Source: Clonostachys chloroleuca
Lineage: Eukaryota; Ascomycota; Sordariomycetes; Hypocreales; Bionectriaceae
Reading direction: 5' to 3'
DNA: 64,000 nt
Assembly (NCBI GenBank): GCA_037952775.1
Contig: JBANAY010000001.1
Span: 992,001 to 1,056,000 of the forward strand
The notes beneath the pieces were generated by a model, which ran no database searches, was not told where the DNA came from, and was given only the letters and a program-made list of their open reading frames with translations. A program made the position numbers and the translations under genes. Shown here piece by piece: positions 21,619 through 34,570 of this stretch (its first letter is position 1; each line of letters begins with the position of its first letter).

Positions 21619-24600
21619 GATGTGAATCAAATTGGCGATATATCTCGGTTGGGTATGAAGTAATTGAGGGCGGCGTTGCGTTAGTATGTTTGTGTGGATG
21701 TATTGATGAAGTGTGACAAGAGGAGAAGAACGACCACGTTAAATAGATTAAGTCCCCTCCTAATACTATCAGGCTCAGTAATCTGCTGGATGGTGATTCA
21801 TGAACCTTCTTGTCTCAATGCTCTGTCATATCGCTTCTCGTCATCGCACGCAAGACCGCTAGTTTCTGTCATCAAGACTAGGATACATGCATTTGTATGG
21901 GATCACGGTGCAAAGCCAGGTACCGATATTCCTGGCGCTTGCGCCAATTCATCCCACAAACCGCCGGTATCCCACAAGAGCCGGCATCCCACACCAACCC
22001 CGCCCTCTTCCAACGAATCCGAGATGGAATCGGACGCTTGAAGTTAGTGGGATGGCCGTAAAGCATGATAGGAAGAAGACACGGCCGCAATTATCCCACC
22101 GGCATGGCATTATAAATAATCAACCAAACGTCGAAACCCTCCCACCTTATTAGGCCTTCGGAGTGTTAACGCTTCGGAACCTTATTAATTATTAAATGCC
22201 GCTGAGTAAGTTACTCAGGCTAATTGGAATTTTGAACATGCCAGCATCGTGATTATGTGGGCCTCAAAGTTCGGATCCTCTAAACAGCTGTTGGCGTTGC
22301 CCGTTTGGGGCCAGAGATGTTTTCATAGTTTTAGCATTAGACGTATTTATCGACTTATTCATGGAGTCGTAACTTCGATCCTTGAAGTTAAGCTAACTTT
22401 ATGCATCAACAATCAGCCAATTTAAACCTCAAATAGAAATATCAAAGATGGCTAGCAAACATCTTGGCCGCAAATTGTGTACTAATTAAACTGTTAAGCG
22501 TCATGGTAGATGTCGATACTTCGTAGTTGTCGTTGTCACATTGGCTACTAATCTGCCGTTTTAGACAACGTCAGTTCATTGGCAGCCTGTGGTCTATCCA
22601 AATGCGCACGCTTAAGGCACTCGTTTAGATGCATGAGATTCTCTAGGCTGCATCTTTAAGTCCTTCAAGAAATTAAGCCCAGTTTTTCGGGATGTTCTTT
22701 TATTCTAAGCCACCCAGTAACCAACTTGTGCTATTCGGCCTGGAGAACTTAACGTCTGGATGACAGTATCTAACAAGCTTATCAGCCCGGAGGAAGTCAG
22801 AGAAACTCATCAAATATTGACCAGTCGAGCGCTCTGCAGTGCATCTGTCCAAGAGCAGTCACATTTCGAAGTAAGCGACTTGTGCGCACGAAGAATGGCA
22901 GCCTATCACACAAGTCTTTGAAACCGACTTGGCGTATCCAATCATACAATACATAGCTGCCACCAAAAAGGTCTCAAGGGTAGATTCTACAACGATGGAT
23001 TAAAATAACTCTCCCTTTTCTGGTTTCCTAGAGCTGCTAAAAGTTATCCCAACGCCAAGATTGACTCTGGGTGATCAACTGCATCCAAACAGAGTTTGGA
23101 ATCTAACAAAGACAATGAACAATATTTCTCACCCCTTTCCAAGTTCCTTTCTTATGTTAGTCAGAAAAACATCTAGCCTATCCTCCATTCCTCCGAGAAA
23201 CTTAGCCCTTATTCAAATCACATCCCGTCTCCACTTTGTCCGATAACCGCCTCAGCTAAAGGGGGCCAAGTGGCTGGAATAAAACATGGCACACCAACGA
23301 ATTTCGACACATATAAGAACATTAACCTCGTAGTAGTCACAATATTTGGCTTGAAATAATAGAAGAATTTATTATTTTCTTATTATTGCGTGAAAAGAGC
23401 TTCAGTGTGCCATACTTTACCTCAGTCGCTTGGGAGCTAAGCTACTAATCAGAGAACTAATTCTCGGTATCTAAGCTAGAATGCAGCAATCGTGCATCTT
23501 GACGAACGGATGACTAAATGAATTGCTATAAATGGTTGTATCATCATTATGATACAGGTATAGTCAATTAGATAACTCGATTGGAGTAGACAAATCGAGT
23601 TGCTGTTGCCATTTGTTATTAACCTACCCTACATCTCCAACGCTCTCTTCAAAAACACCAGAGTCGTCTGCCGATAACCCATGAGATGGCCAGTCCAAAA
23701 AGAAGTTATTGCATACTAGGATTACAGACTAATAGATTAGATTCATGTTACAGAAGTGAGTTGAATTGGTTTTGCAGCAGTTCGTTTGTTTTCTTCATGT
23801 GGTGATGCTTTATTCCGAACAACAAATCAAAAAGAGAACCAATCCACCCCGGAGAATCTCTACATTGGAGGAATTCACATTCGAATACGTCACATCTGGT
23901 CACATTAGGACCCGACACTAAGCTCAAAGGATAGCCGAAATGTTGCCATCCAAATCCCGACCGGCTGCCATGCAACTACGTAGCTTCGAGAAGAGGTGAA
24001 ACAGCGAATTATGACGAGTACTGGGCCCACGCAAGCACAATACGTAGGCGAGCTCTCCACATCGCGGAGCTGCTTACAAACGGCAGCAAGCCGGCTGTCA
24101 CGACATGGGCGAGCCGCTGTGGAGACGTCGCTTTTCTCGAGGTTTCTGGTGGAGCATATCCACAGCTTGAAGTTGTGTAGGTAGGTGTTATATATGCACC
24201 CTGGATCTCCTCTGTCGGCCCGTTGTATTAGTGGATTTAGATGCTCATTGGTTCTCAGCTTGCATGCTTGCGTGGAAGACCCATGGAGTTGAGAACGACA
24301 AGTTTCTGCTGGTAGTATGCATGCGATAATTGTTGCACTTGCCTACTGACTCTACGAGAGTTTCATCCACCTTTGAAACACGCCACTGTCCCGCTTGGAA
24401 ATATGGTGATCTGATATAAGGAAATCTTGGTGGAGTTTTATGGGGAACTTTGGTGACAACGAGGTATTGGACATCGAAGCGAGCCAGACGAGATCCACGA
24501 ACATACGTATACGGGTGGTGTGAACGATGCGGATTTCGAGTGTTATCAAAGCGCTCCGAGGATGAGGAAGAGAAAACGAGGGCCAACATCAACTAGGCGA

Positions 24601-27600
24601 AGCGAGGGAGGTCGGAAGAAAAAGGGCCTAGAGGAAATTCTTCCCTTGAATTCCTTCCGATAGCGTAGGGTTTCTAGCCACGAAGCTCGCCTACCCAAGA
24701 CGTTAGGTGGAAATTGACGGGACATGGGCGTAATGATACCAAGGTATGTTCTAACATACGGTTGGTCGGTGGAAGGGAGACACGGAGAAGGGAAGCTATC
24801 GCGATAGGATTTGTTGTAGCCCTTTACCAGGCAGCTGCTGATGCTAGGATGCTAGTCGGCGGGTATCTGGTCACTCAGCATCGCCTTGTGAAAACCCGTA
24901 GAAACTCGATCTGTGACTTTGGAATACAAGTTTTCTTACTATCTGTCTGATGGTCTTGGTCAACATAAGATCCGAATGTTAAGAAAGGGAAACGAGGGTT
25001 GATGAAGCTTAGCGCAAGGTGCACCAAGTTGTAAATGGCGATAGTGTATTCCCGGCAACTGGAAAATAGGTCGTCTTCGAGTTTGAACCGAGAATTGATT
25101 TATGGTATCTGTTAGATCGGGCGAGGATATAGAGGAGGATATTTCGTTGGGCTCAACTACAAAAGATGATTTGCGAGCTTTGAGAGGGTTTTGTGGAATA
25201 GATGACTATACAAACCTAGAAACGGTTGTTAGAAATCAATTTTGAATTTGCGACCAGGTAAGAAAACGAAAAAAAAGGGTAAGGAGACGGGGGAGAGGTA
25301 AAACCCTGTGAATACCACGATCTGTCCACTTGTCCGATGGGGAGCTGGTGAGTATCACCACCGTCACCGGAGATCCTTCTCCTTTGAAAGCGAATGAAAA
25401 TCGGCTCAGCCGTACCATGAGGTAGAGACTATCGATAGATCAACATCTAGGCTTTCGAAATTGGCTCCCTCCCTGAACAGGTGACCCAGATTGAAGAGAT
25501 TTGGGCAGCGGCTTATTCTTGCCGAGATTGGCGCACGCAATTATCAGCTCCCCCCAAACAGCAACGGGCTAGGCTCAGCTGAAAAACGATGGCTTCTTTT
25601 TACTTGGGTGGCTGATCACAACGAGAAGGGGTGATGACGCGGTGGGAATTTCACAAGCGAGAAGAGACTGATGGAAATCCCCCTTTGGATTACTAGGGGC
25701 ATCGGGCATATCGCGGTGGCGAAACTCTGGGCACCGGGGCAAGCACCAAACTGGAACTCTGGCTCAATTTCTGCAATTTCACTTACACAAGAACAAGGCT
25801 CTTCGTCTAGGGTGAGGCGGGAACAGCCAACGGAAGAGGCTAATCAGCGCTTGCTGGGACATAGAAAGGGCGGCCATGGCTGGGCATCAACATGTATAAT
25901 GCAGGAATCACCGGGAAGGAACCCGAAATGGGTTCAGCGGTCCATGATCTACCCATGATGGTCGGGAGGGTCCCAAGATTGAACAAAAAACAAGCGTAAA
26001 TCGAGAGCAACACAACCGTCTCACTGCGGCAATGCTTCAGTGCACCATTCCAGAGGCCAGACCAGGGTGAGGATTGCGTGCTCGCGGGCCGTGGTGGAAA
26101 AGGGAAGACGTCTTTATGAAGGCTGAGCGGTTCTGGCCTTGACAAGATTGTCAACCGCGGGCTGGACTGTGCTCAGGCCGCGAGATTTGTTCTCCACAGA
26201 GGGCGTGTGGCATCTCGTAACGAAATGAGTGAGGCTTGTCCTCGGAGATGTCTTCATCATTGGGTGAAAGGAGTTTTTTATCATCACGCCATAGGGCGTC
26301 GAATCTCCTTGGTACTGACGTAGCATCCTGGATCGAAGGTGCACATGGCATGGAAGGGAAGTTTGATAGAGCTAGTCGAGTGGTGGCTACCGAATGGGGT
26401 CAGCGATGCAGTTCCCTCTGGGCAGTACACATCGGGACCAGGCCTAGATCGTGATATGATGGGCGCCTGGCAATCGATAATTTGCATTCCGCCGGGTTAG
26501 AGTACACCAGAGATTGGGAAAAGCAAACCCCAGCCCAATCCCATCCCCTTGGACGCGGCGAGGGTTGATGAGATCCCAATCCAGCCAAGACTATGGAATG
26601 CCCGGGGGCTTTTCAACGCCTTACTCAACTGGGCCTATCACGCAATGCGCGATGAGCCGATTATCCGAGATGTGGCTTGATATGTCCAATAAGCAGCAAG
26701 GCAAGGCAACCTTCAGGCAGGTGGCCAAGGGAAGTTGATGATGATCCCTGAATACAGCTATCAAACATGATTGAAGGGGCTATAAGGTCAAGATGGCATC
26801 ACCGACTGCATCGAGAACGCAATCGCTTCTAATTGCGCGAAGGAACAAGATTAGCGACGACTAGACGAGAGAAGAGACGACGCAGAGGAATTGAGATCTG
26901 CACTCGCGCAAGATCGTTGTGATCTGATATGCCCATTGTTGGCACGAGGCCTCTCGCGATCGATGGCGGTGGTGGCTTTTAACACTAGGCTAACGATCTA
27001 TCTGTTGATGTGATCGATAGACGAGACACCTAGGCTCTCGCGAGGGAGTGTCTGGACTCTCCTCATGGCTAGTTCCGGGGGGTAGGGGGTTTAGCGAGAA
27101 GATCATATAAATAAAATAAAGTAGAGCAAGCATCAATAAGGGCAGTGGAGCTCGCCGCGTGCTGGGCAATGTTGGTCCGTTGGATGCCGCCTCTCTCTCG
27201 ATGGATAAGCAGGGAGCTTCACGGAGTCTGGAGCTGCAGTAGGGGAAGGGAAGGTGGGATGGGAGGAGCTGGGACACTGCATATTGAGTGGAGCCGCGGC
27301 CAGCATGGAGTGAGCCTAACTCTAACGCTATTATCAACGGGGCGGATTGCTTTTTTTTTTTTTTTTTCTTTTCCTCTCTTGTCGCGTCTGCCGTGCGAGC
27401 TAGTTTTATTGCCCCCTTCTCTCGCTTGATCTGTGGGCAGATACATGGATCCTGCAGCCAAGACCGATTGCCGCGGAGATTGCGGGGGAAAGGGATGACC
27501 AGCTGGTAATGTGACTTGCTTGATTGAGTGACAAGACACGCTCCGCTGCCATGTGAGGCCATCACGAGGGTCGCGGCTGTGCTGACCATAAGAGGTAACA

Positions 27601-29776
27601 AGAGAGTGCGTGAGGCCAAGACCGACACCAGCCGTGGCAGAGGCGGTCTAAGTCTGACTCTGCATCTTCACTCCAGCAGTTTGGGATCACATCTTGGATG
27701 GAGGTCGGCGTAGGCGATGGAGAGGACGATGATGGCATAGTGCTGGCAATGATGGTGGAGGGGTGCATCCAGGGCACAGGTTCTGGAGGGTCCAGCCATC
27801 CGTTAGCGGCTAGCGACCTCAGCTAGCATTTAGCGCACACCCTTGGGGCGCTGGGCGATGGATCGAGGGCCGCACCGCATTTCTCTGCCTCGTCACTGGC
27901 CTCGGCCGTCATAGTCTGCGATTGCTGCACGGCAAAATCGATTAAGGTTTTTTCGCCCTCGCCATCTCGGCACCGTATTCCGTCCTGGGAGCAGCAATGG
28001 CTCGGGCTCCCACGCTGCAGCTGATTGATAGTTCCTAGATGTGAATTTGGTGCTGATCTGGGCCTAGGTATCCCCTGTACGTACCGCCTGTCCTAATCGC
28101 TATCTGCAGCTCCAGCGTCATGGCCCGCTGCCCGCCACACCATTTCCAGATCTCGCCGTCCCCAGATTGAGGCTCTGCCGTGACAGCTTCCAACCGTGCT
28201 CTAGAAAGACCTGTGCCTTGCGCCTCCCGTCTCGCACGACACTTCCAAGGCGCGTCTTGGGCTTGCCAAATGTCTGGGCGCGCGGGAATTGCAACGTCCC
28301 TGCACCGTGGCCCTCCTGTTCCGCCCCTCCCCTAGAGTGCAGATTCTGCATCAGCGCCGTTTCTGTGGGCTTTGATTGGGTCCGCGTCGATTGCGCAATC
28401 GCCCCTCCGAAGCTCATCATTTTGCTGTTGCGTCTCGACTGCACGCCACAGCCAGCCGCTGCTCCACTACACACACCCACTGAAAAGTCTGGCAATGGTG
28501 ACAGAGGAACTGAGACAGCAGAGCAGAGTGAGGGTTATGAGAAGGCCAACATGTACGATAATCAAACCAATACAGCAGCATAAACGATATAATTGAACGG
28601 CACTTAGCTTATTACCTCTTATACATTATTATTAGCTTTTCACAATCAGACTATAGTAACCGCAGACTCTAAATGACCAGCTCAATGTTTGCGTGTCTCC
28701 ATTTCAAAGTCACCCTCGGCTGGCCAGATTTGTCCAATGTCCCGGGCAGAACCCAACAGTCTGTACGTAACCTCGCCGGGGTGGGGGACCATCCGCGCCC
28801 TCTCCCTCTTGTGTTTCGGGGCTGGATCGTCACTGACGAATACGTCCACGCCATGCCTGGCCAGAGACACCGGCTCCCTCCGCCCACGCCGGGCTGCCAC
28901 ACTGGCTCCAACTGAGTCTGACGGCGCCGAGCAACTTGCACTAGGCTCATGCAAGGCCACGGATAATCGGATCGTGCCTGGGGCCTAGCCGTGCCACAGG
29001 TTTGACTCTGAGTCTTGGCCTGCTTTACAGTTGACAGATCCATGCCAAACGCGATACTGGTGGTGAAATTGCGACGTTCGCCATCGTTTGCTCGCAGTAC
29101 ATGAGGCCTGGAATTCCCCGATACTTCCTCTTCTCACTGTAGGTCTCTACAGCGCTTGAACAAGAATCAAGCACAAAAGATAGACCAAAAGCCGCGTCCA
29201 ACCATCCAGCTCTGCTCTGATCATTTGTGCCTGGGCTTGACGAGTGACCAGACTTTAATATTACCCCATCTGCCTCCGGGGACCCCTGCCCTGGCTTGCC
29301 TGCCGGCCGTGTGCAGTACGTACTTGGCGTCGTCAGATCCCGTCTTACTACTCATCGCCTCCTCCACATCCAGAGCCCAGGCCAAGCGCCTCCTCCGTCC
29401 ACAGGGACTGTACTCTGATATTGTACACACACCCACGGAAGCAGCACTGAGAACGGGTCGAGCTAGTCCGACTCCCGACTGCCGTGTCCCGACAGGCGGT
29501 CCAGGCATCACGCCTTTGCTATCCGCGGCTCGACAGGCCCTGCCTTCAGCATCTTCTTTTAAGTTCAGGGCTCGCTCTGCCGATCTGCTGTCTGAGTTCC
29601 CGTCAAGCTGGTCTCCCCGATTGCCATACCGACCGGACCGCATACCTCCATCCTCTACGTCTGAATAGGCTCACGGTAACTAGGGTCCAGCCTCTCCTCC
29701 CTTGCCCTCTGCGCCTCCCGTCCCTGAGCGAGCCGTCCCCGTCTTCTGTTGGCCGCCCTCGACCGAGCCGCAAATC
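21619..29776. other. 8.2-kb stretch without a recognisable gene
   Basis: From the NmrA-like promoter to the sulfate permease start. The first part (22.1-25 kb) is AT-rich with short frames only. From about 25 kb the composition becomes richer in GC and frames appear on both strands (25671-25958, 26990-27628, 28118-28583, 29156-29668), but none has a domain, codon pattern or plausible exon partner that I can support. The last kilobase is the promoter and leader of the sulfate permease. An unrecognised non-coding RNA or fast-evolving gene cannot be excluded. Confidence 0.5.
27351..27367 (+). repeat. Run of 17 T
   Basis: An uninterrupted T run followed by further pyrimidines. It could be a tail of a lost retroelement copy or simple slippage; there is no target-site duplication that I can see. 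Confidence 0.8.
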
Positions 29777-32332
29777 ATGGCCGCCGAGAAGAAGAACACG
29801 GGCGCTCGTGTCGCCAAGTTCTTTGGCATTGACACGAGCCGTCCCGAGGGATATGTCCCCGACCTCAACGACGCCGACTACCTCTACGTCGAGCAGGAGC
29901 CCACCGTCCGGGAATACTTCCAGGAGATCACCCCTTCGCTGGCCCAAGTCGGTAACTACTTTTACCGTCTCTTCCCATTCCTTAGCTGGATTGGCAACTA
30001 CAACCTCACATGGCTGACCGGCGACTTGATTGCCGGTAAGTATCCCTCTCGCGCACCAATTGGCGGCGCAATTGAATTTCAATTGGCATATTTGCTGACC
30101 ATACCGTTCAATTACAGGCATCACCGTCGGCGCCGTCGTCGTCCCCCAATCGATGGCCTATGCCAAGCTCGCCGCCCTCCCTGTTGAATATGGCCTCTAC
30201 TCCTCCTTTATGGGTGTACTGATCTACTGGTTTTTTGCCACGTCCAAGGATATTACTATTGGCGTAAGTAGACGCAATTGTTCCTTCGCGCGCGCAACAC
30301 TTACAATGCGCTTTACAATGCGCATCCCCAACCATGTCCCATCAGCAAAGTATCAAGTATTACAGACGCTAATTGCCAAACAAAACAGCCTGTCGCAGTC
30401 ATGTCCCAGGTCACTGGAAATGTCGTCCTCGCCGTCGCAGAAAGGTCTCCCGATATCCCAGGCCACGTCGTTGCCTCTGCGCTGGCTCTCATCACTGGCT
30501 GCATCATCCTGTTCCTCGGTCTTGCCCGCCTGGGATGGATTGTCGAGTTCATCTCCCTGCCCGCCATCTGCGCCTTCATGACTGGCTCTGCCATCAACAT
30601 TTTGGCTGGCCAGGTCCCCAAGCTTATGGGTATCCCCAACATCAACACCCGAGGACGCGGTACTCACCTGGTCATCATTGATACCTTGAAGGGCCTGCCC
30701 AACACCGGCATCGATGCCGCCCTGGGCTTGACCTCCCTCTTCCTGCTCTATGCCTTCCGCGCCTTCTGCTCGTTCATGGCCAAGAAGCAGCCTCACCGTG
30801 CCAAGATGTGGTTCATCATCTCGACTCTTCGCACTGCCTTCACCATCCTCCTGTACACCGGAATTGCTGCTGGTATTGTCATCAAGAAGAAGAACAACAA
30901 GTACCTGGATCTTGTCGGCACCGTCCCCAGTGGCTTCCAGCATGCAGGTGCCCCCCAGATCAACACCAACATCATTAGCGCCTTCGTCAACGAGCTTCCT
31001 GCTGCCGTCATCGTCATGCTTATCGAGCACATTTCCATCTCCAAGTCTTTCGGTCGCATTAACAACTACGTTATCGACCCGTCGCAGGAGCTCGTCGCCA
31101 TTGGAGTTACCAACATCCTGGCTCCTTTCCTGGGCGCCTACCCTGCCACTGGATCTTTCTCCCGTACTGCCATCAAGTCCAAGGCTGGTGTCCGCACCCC
31201 GTTTGCTGGTGTCATCACTGCCATTGTCGTCTTGCTCGCACTCTATGCCCTGACAGCCCTCTTCTTCTACATTCCCAACTCTGCTCTCGCCGCCGTCATT
31301 ATCCACGCCGTCGGTGATGTCATCACCCCTCCCCAGACCGTCTTCCAGTTCTGGCGTGTTGCTCCCCATGAGGTCGTCATCTTCCTTGCTGGTGTCCTCG
31401 TCACTGTCTTCACCAACATTGAGAATGGTGTCTATGTCACCATCTGCACTTCGTTTGTTGTCCTCATTTGGCGCCTGTTCCTCAGCGAGGGACGGTTCCT
31501 GGGCCGCACTCGCGTCCGCACTGTTCGGCAGACCAACAGCGCTCAGGCCTCCAGCTCTGACGGAGAGGGCAAGGCCAAGGAGACTGTCACCGAGGATGAG
31601 AAGGACTTCTCTCTTCGCCCGGGTTTCCTGCCCGTCGAGCATGAGGATGGTTCCAACTCTGAGGTCGTGGTCGACAACCCATACCCCGGTGTCTTCGTCT
31701 ACCGCTTCGCTGAAGGTTTCAACTACCCCAACGCCTCGCGCTACCTCAACCACCTCACCACAGTGATCTTCAAGACCACGCGCCGAACCGATCCGTCTCT
31801 TCTCGGAAAGGTTGGCGACCGCCCGTGGAACGCTGCTGGCAAGAGGGGCCAGCTCGAAGACAACAGCCACCTGCCTACGCTCAAGGCCATCGTGCTCGAC
31901 TTCTCCGCCGTGAACAACATCGACGCCACCTCCGTCCAGGCTCTCCTCGACACCCGCAGCCAGCTCGACCGCTACGCCGCGCCCGACAAGGTCGACTGGC
32001 ACTTTGCCAACATCACCTCCCGATGGACCAAGCGCGGCCTGGTCGCCGCCGGCTTCGGCATCCGCAACGGTCCCCCCGGCCGCACCATCTTCAGTATCGC
32101 CGAGCTTGGCGGAGCCGACAGCGCCGCCGCCGCCGCCGAGGCCGAGCGACGCAAGGCCGCCGAGCAGCTAAAGGAGAAGAGCACCGACGACATCGAGAGC
32201 ATTGGCGGCGGGTCCAGACGGTCGAGCAACAAGCAGGTGGCGCTGCAGGGACTCAATCGTCCCCTGTTCCACTTTGACCTTCACGAGGCTGTTGAGGCGG
32301 CTATTGCGAATGCCCAACTGAAGACTCCTTGA
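29777..32332 (+). CDS. SulP-family sulfate permease with STAS domain (CYS-14 / SUL1 type), 782 aa, three exons
   Basis: Plasma-membrane sulfate uptake. Exons 29777-30035, 30118-30263 and 30389-32332 join in frame (783 codons with stop). The SulP signature is intact: GITVGAVVVPQSMAYAKLA (TM1 region), then VAVMSQVTGNVVLAV, GFIS-type EFISLPAICAFMTGSAINI, and the conserved GAYPATGSFSRTAIKSKAGV. About ten further hydrophobic segments follow. The C-terminal STAS domain begins near GVFVYRFAEGFNYPNA and includes VLDFSAVNNIDATSVQAL. The length matches fungal high-affinity permeases. Codon use in exon 3 is strongly C-ending, as expected of a well-expressed gene. The minus strand is also open for long stretches here, which is only a shadow. 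Two relics of the same gene family lie 1-2 kb downstream. Confidence 0.95.
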
Positions 32333-33121
32333 TTTGGCGAATGTGATTAAAGAGTTAACTGGTGATAATTATATATACCCTGGTTTTGTTTTTCCCTTGG
32401 TTGGATAGTTTAATGTCGGGTTGTTTTTGGTAGAGGGGGATGGGAACTATCATGAATCATATGTCATCTTTTCAAAACATCATGAGATGTGTGAGCTTCA
32501 GTGCATACCTTGCAATTGCTTTGACGTTTTTAAAGAGGCCCTCATTTTGCATACTTAGGGCCTGTGAGTCATATAGATTATAATACCCACAGCAACTGGA
32601 GCTACTCACCCAAATACTGGCTTGAATCTCGCGTGAACATGTGGCTAGATTGAAGAAGGGTAGGATGTTAGACGTGGACAAGGGACAAGCTTGGCAGATG
32701 TTTTTAAGTCGGCGTTGGAATAACACCAACTGCGAAGCTGTTTTCATAGATACTATTGAACAATAATAAATCATTGACCAGTAATCAGGAAATATTGTCT
32801 GCTTATTTTCTAGGTATAATAGGAAGCCTTAATACTATATGACTGACTGACTGCCACAATAATAAGGTAACCTTGCCGTCCTGTTTTCCCGACAGCCAGA
32901 TGCCGACGCGACGATGGCCAATAGTAGTGCAGGACGATGTCGCTTGGATACCCAATTGGGCAACTGGCGAATCTGCCCATCTTGGCAGCAGGATAATTGA
33001 CGGATGTCGGTGGCTAGCGGGAAACTTTGCGGTGATCTGAGATTCGAGCCGTATTTTGCTTTCTTGTCTGAAAATGAAACGTACCCTGGAAAAAACCTGG
33101 CCTGTGGGAGGATTGGAATTT
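32333..33121. other. Intergenic stretch, 3' region of the sulfate permease
   Basis: AT-rich sequence with no gene recognised. Short minus-strand frames (32472-32774) have no features. Confidence 0.5.
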
Positions 33122-33209
33122 GCCTGACCAGCCGAAATGTTGACGGCAGAGCCAGTCATGAAGGTGCAGATGGCGGTGCGGGCAGGGAGACGAACTCGAC
33201 AATCCATCC
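33122..33209 (-). pseudogene. Sulfate permease fragment, inverted relative to the intact gene
   Basis: About 90 bp, read on the minus strand, closely match 30532-30620 of the intact permease (WIVEF-SLPA ... FMTGSA-NI-AGQ). A five-base insertion (GTGCG) breaks the frame. Confidence 0.7.
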
Positions 33210-33387
33210 TCTTCTAGTGGCTGAAATAAATATGGCACACCAGAAATCTTTTTATATTATACACAATGTCAGTTACAAACCTTGGCAATGCTATGCTTGC
33301 GAGACGCTATGATATGGAGGCAAGGGAGACACAACAGACCTGAGGTCCAAAACAAAGCAATCAAGATCCCTTTTTCGTCAGAATTGA

Positions 33388-34405
33388 CCTGTTGTATCGG
33401 ATAGAGTACAACGGACAACTTAAATTGTGCGTTCCATACGCTTGCGTCGAAAGCATACTGAAGATGGCACACGACAATTGCTTCTACGCGGGACAAGAAA
33501 AGGTCCTCCAAGCATTGAAAGGATACAGCTTTCATCAGATGACGAAGAGGATGCGCAATTACATCAAATACTACCCGAAGTACAAATTGCACTAGACAAA
33601 CCACGCCAAGCAACCTGGAAGGTCGAAAAAAAAATGGAAGCCATGATCCGAAAATCGAACAGGGATGTGATGAGCTCATGGCCAACCATCCATCGGCGTG
33701 ATAATGGTGGCAAAGATATTCAGACTAATGCCCGACGGGAAAAGAGGTCAACTAACCCGTGCATGCGTCTTTCGTACCTCCCAGGTCGCCGTGCTTCGCA
33801 TGAAAAAGCACAATCGTTGAGTGGCATTTAATGTTAAGGGCTTCGATTGGTTCCCAGATCTGTTCCTTGTCGCTCTCATGGTTGATGAGCTGGGCTTTCA
33901 TCACTCCTGAGTGCAGTTGTTTCTTCACAATTTCGTCTACAGTTCACTAGAGAGGCGGTCTTGACAGAATAGATTTCCTTCCTAAAGTCGGAGACCCTAG
34001 CCATACCGACCAGCTCGGACTGAAGATAGAGATCAGCCTGATGGAAGAATATAAATTCCGTATCTTACCACGGGAAATCAAGGAGAAACTGCTAATATAG
34101 TCTACGTACATGGGAGCTCCCAAAATACGCTAGCTCATGGAGAAGACCATGGACACTGACTTGATTACTTTCATCCACCCGGACGAGAGGTACACTACAG
34201 CTCCGCCGCACTGGAGTGTCAATCCAATGCGCGACCTGGGCAACCACGCCCGCGCACTGGGCAAATGGTAAAGGAAGAAAGTACTCATCCCCGGTTGTAT
34301 GGACTGCTCAGCCGAGGACTGGGCAACAGTGGTGCTGAGAGCACTGTTATTGTGCGATTGGGGCATAACAATGATCGTAATCAGCGATCGAGACCGAAAG
34401 TTCAC
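33388..34405 (+). mobile_element. Relic of a Ty3/gypsy retrotransposon, integrase region
   Basis: The first part reads like the integrase zinc-binding domain: LCVPYACVESILKMAHD, LQALKGYSFHQMTKRMRNYI, then YYPKYKLH. In intact elements this last segment is C-P-x-C-Q; both Cys codons are Tyr here (TGY to TAY), the change expected from G-to-A mutation. After about 600 bp without an open frame, the catalytic core reappears (AEDWATVVLRALLLCDWG, then ISDRDRKF with the second Asp of the DDE triad), ending in TAA. No LTRs or reverse transcriptase are seen. Confidence 0.65.
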
Positions 34406-34465
34406 GTTATAATTTTGGTCGCATTTGTTTACTATCTTACACCAGCTTCCGGGAGAGGCCGCGGG

Positions 34466-34570
34466 CCTGGGGACGTGGTACTCGCCTGGTCACTATTGAT
34501 ACTTTGAAGCACTTACCTAACACAGGTGTTAATGCCGCTCTAGGCTTGGCCTTGCTCTTCCTACTCTATG
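34466..34570 (+). pseudogene. Sulfate permease fragment, same orientation as the intact gene
   Basis: About 105 bp match 30650-30755 of the intact permease (RGRGT-LV-IDTLK-LPNTG-NAALGL). Most differences are C-to-T or third-position changes. In the parent gene this segment directly follows the part matched by the inverted relic at 33122-33209. Confidence 0.7.

Noticed and set aside
21694..22153. Overlapping plus-strand frames upstream of the NmrA-like gene
   Set aside because: No domain and no plausible start; probably promoter DNA.
26990..27628. Minus-strand open frame of 212 codons with a hydrophobic start
   Set aside because: It runs through the poly-T tract as a lysine run and has no domain; several overlapping frames on both strands are equally open.
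28118..28583. Overlapping frames on both strands
   Set aside because: GC-rich DNA with no family-like segment, no intron signals and no preference for one strand.
30353..32002. Long minus-strand open frame (549 codons)
   Set aside because: It is the reverse shadow of the sulfate permease exon; the C-ending codons of that gene keep the opposite strand free of stops. The protein is low-complexity and acidic.
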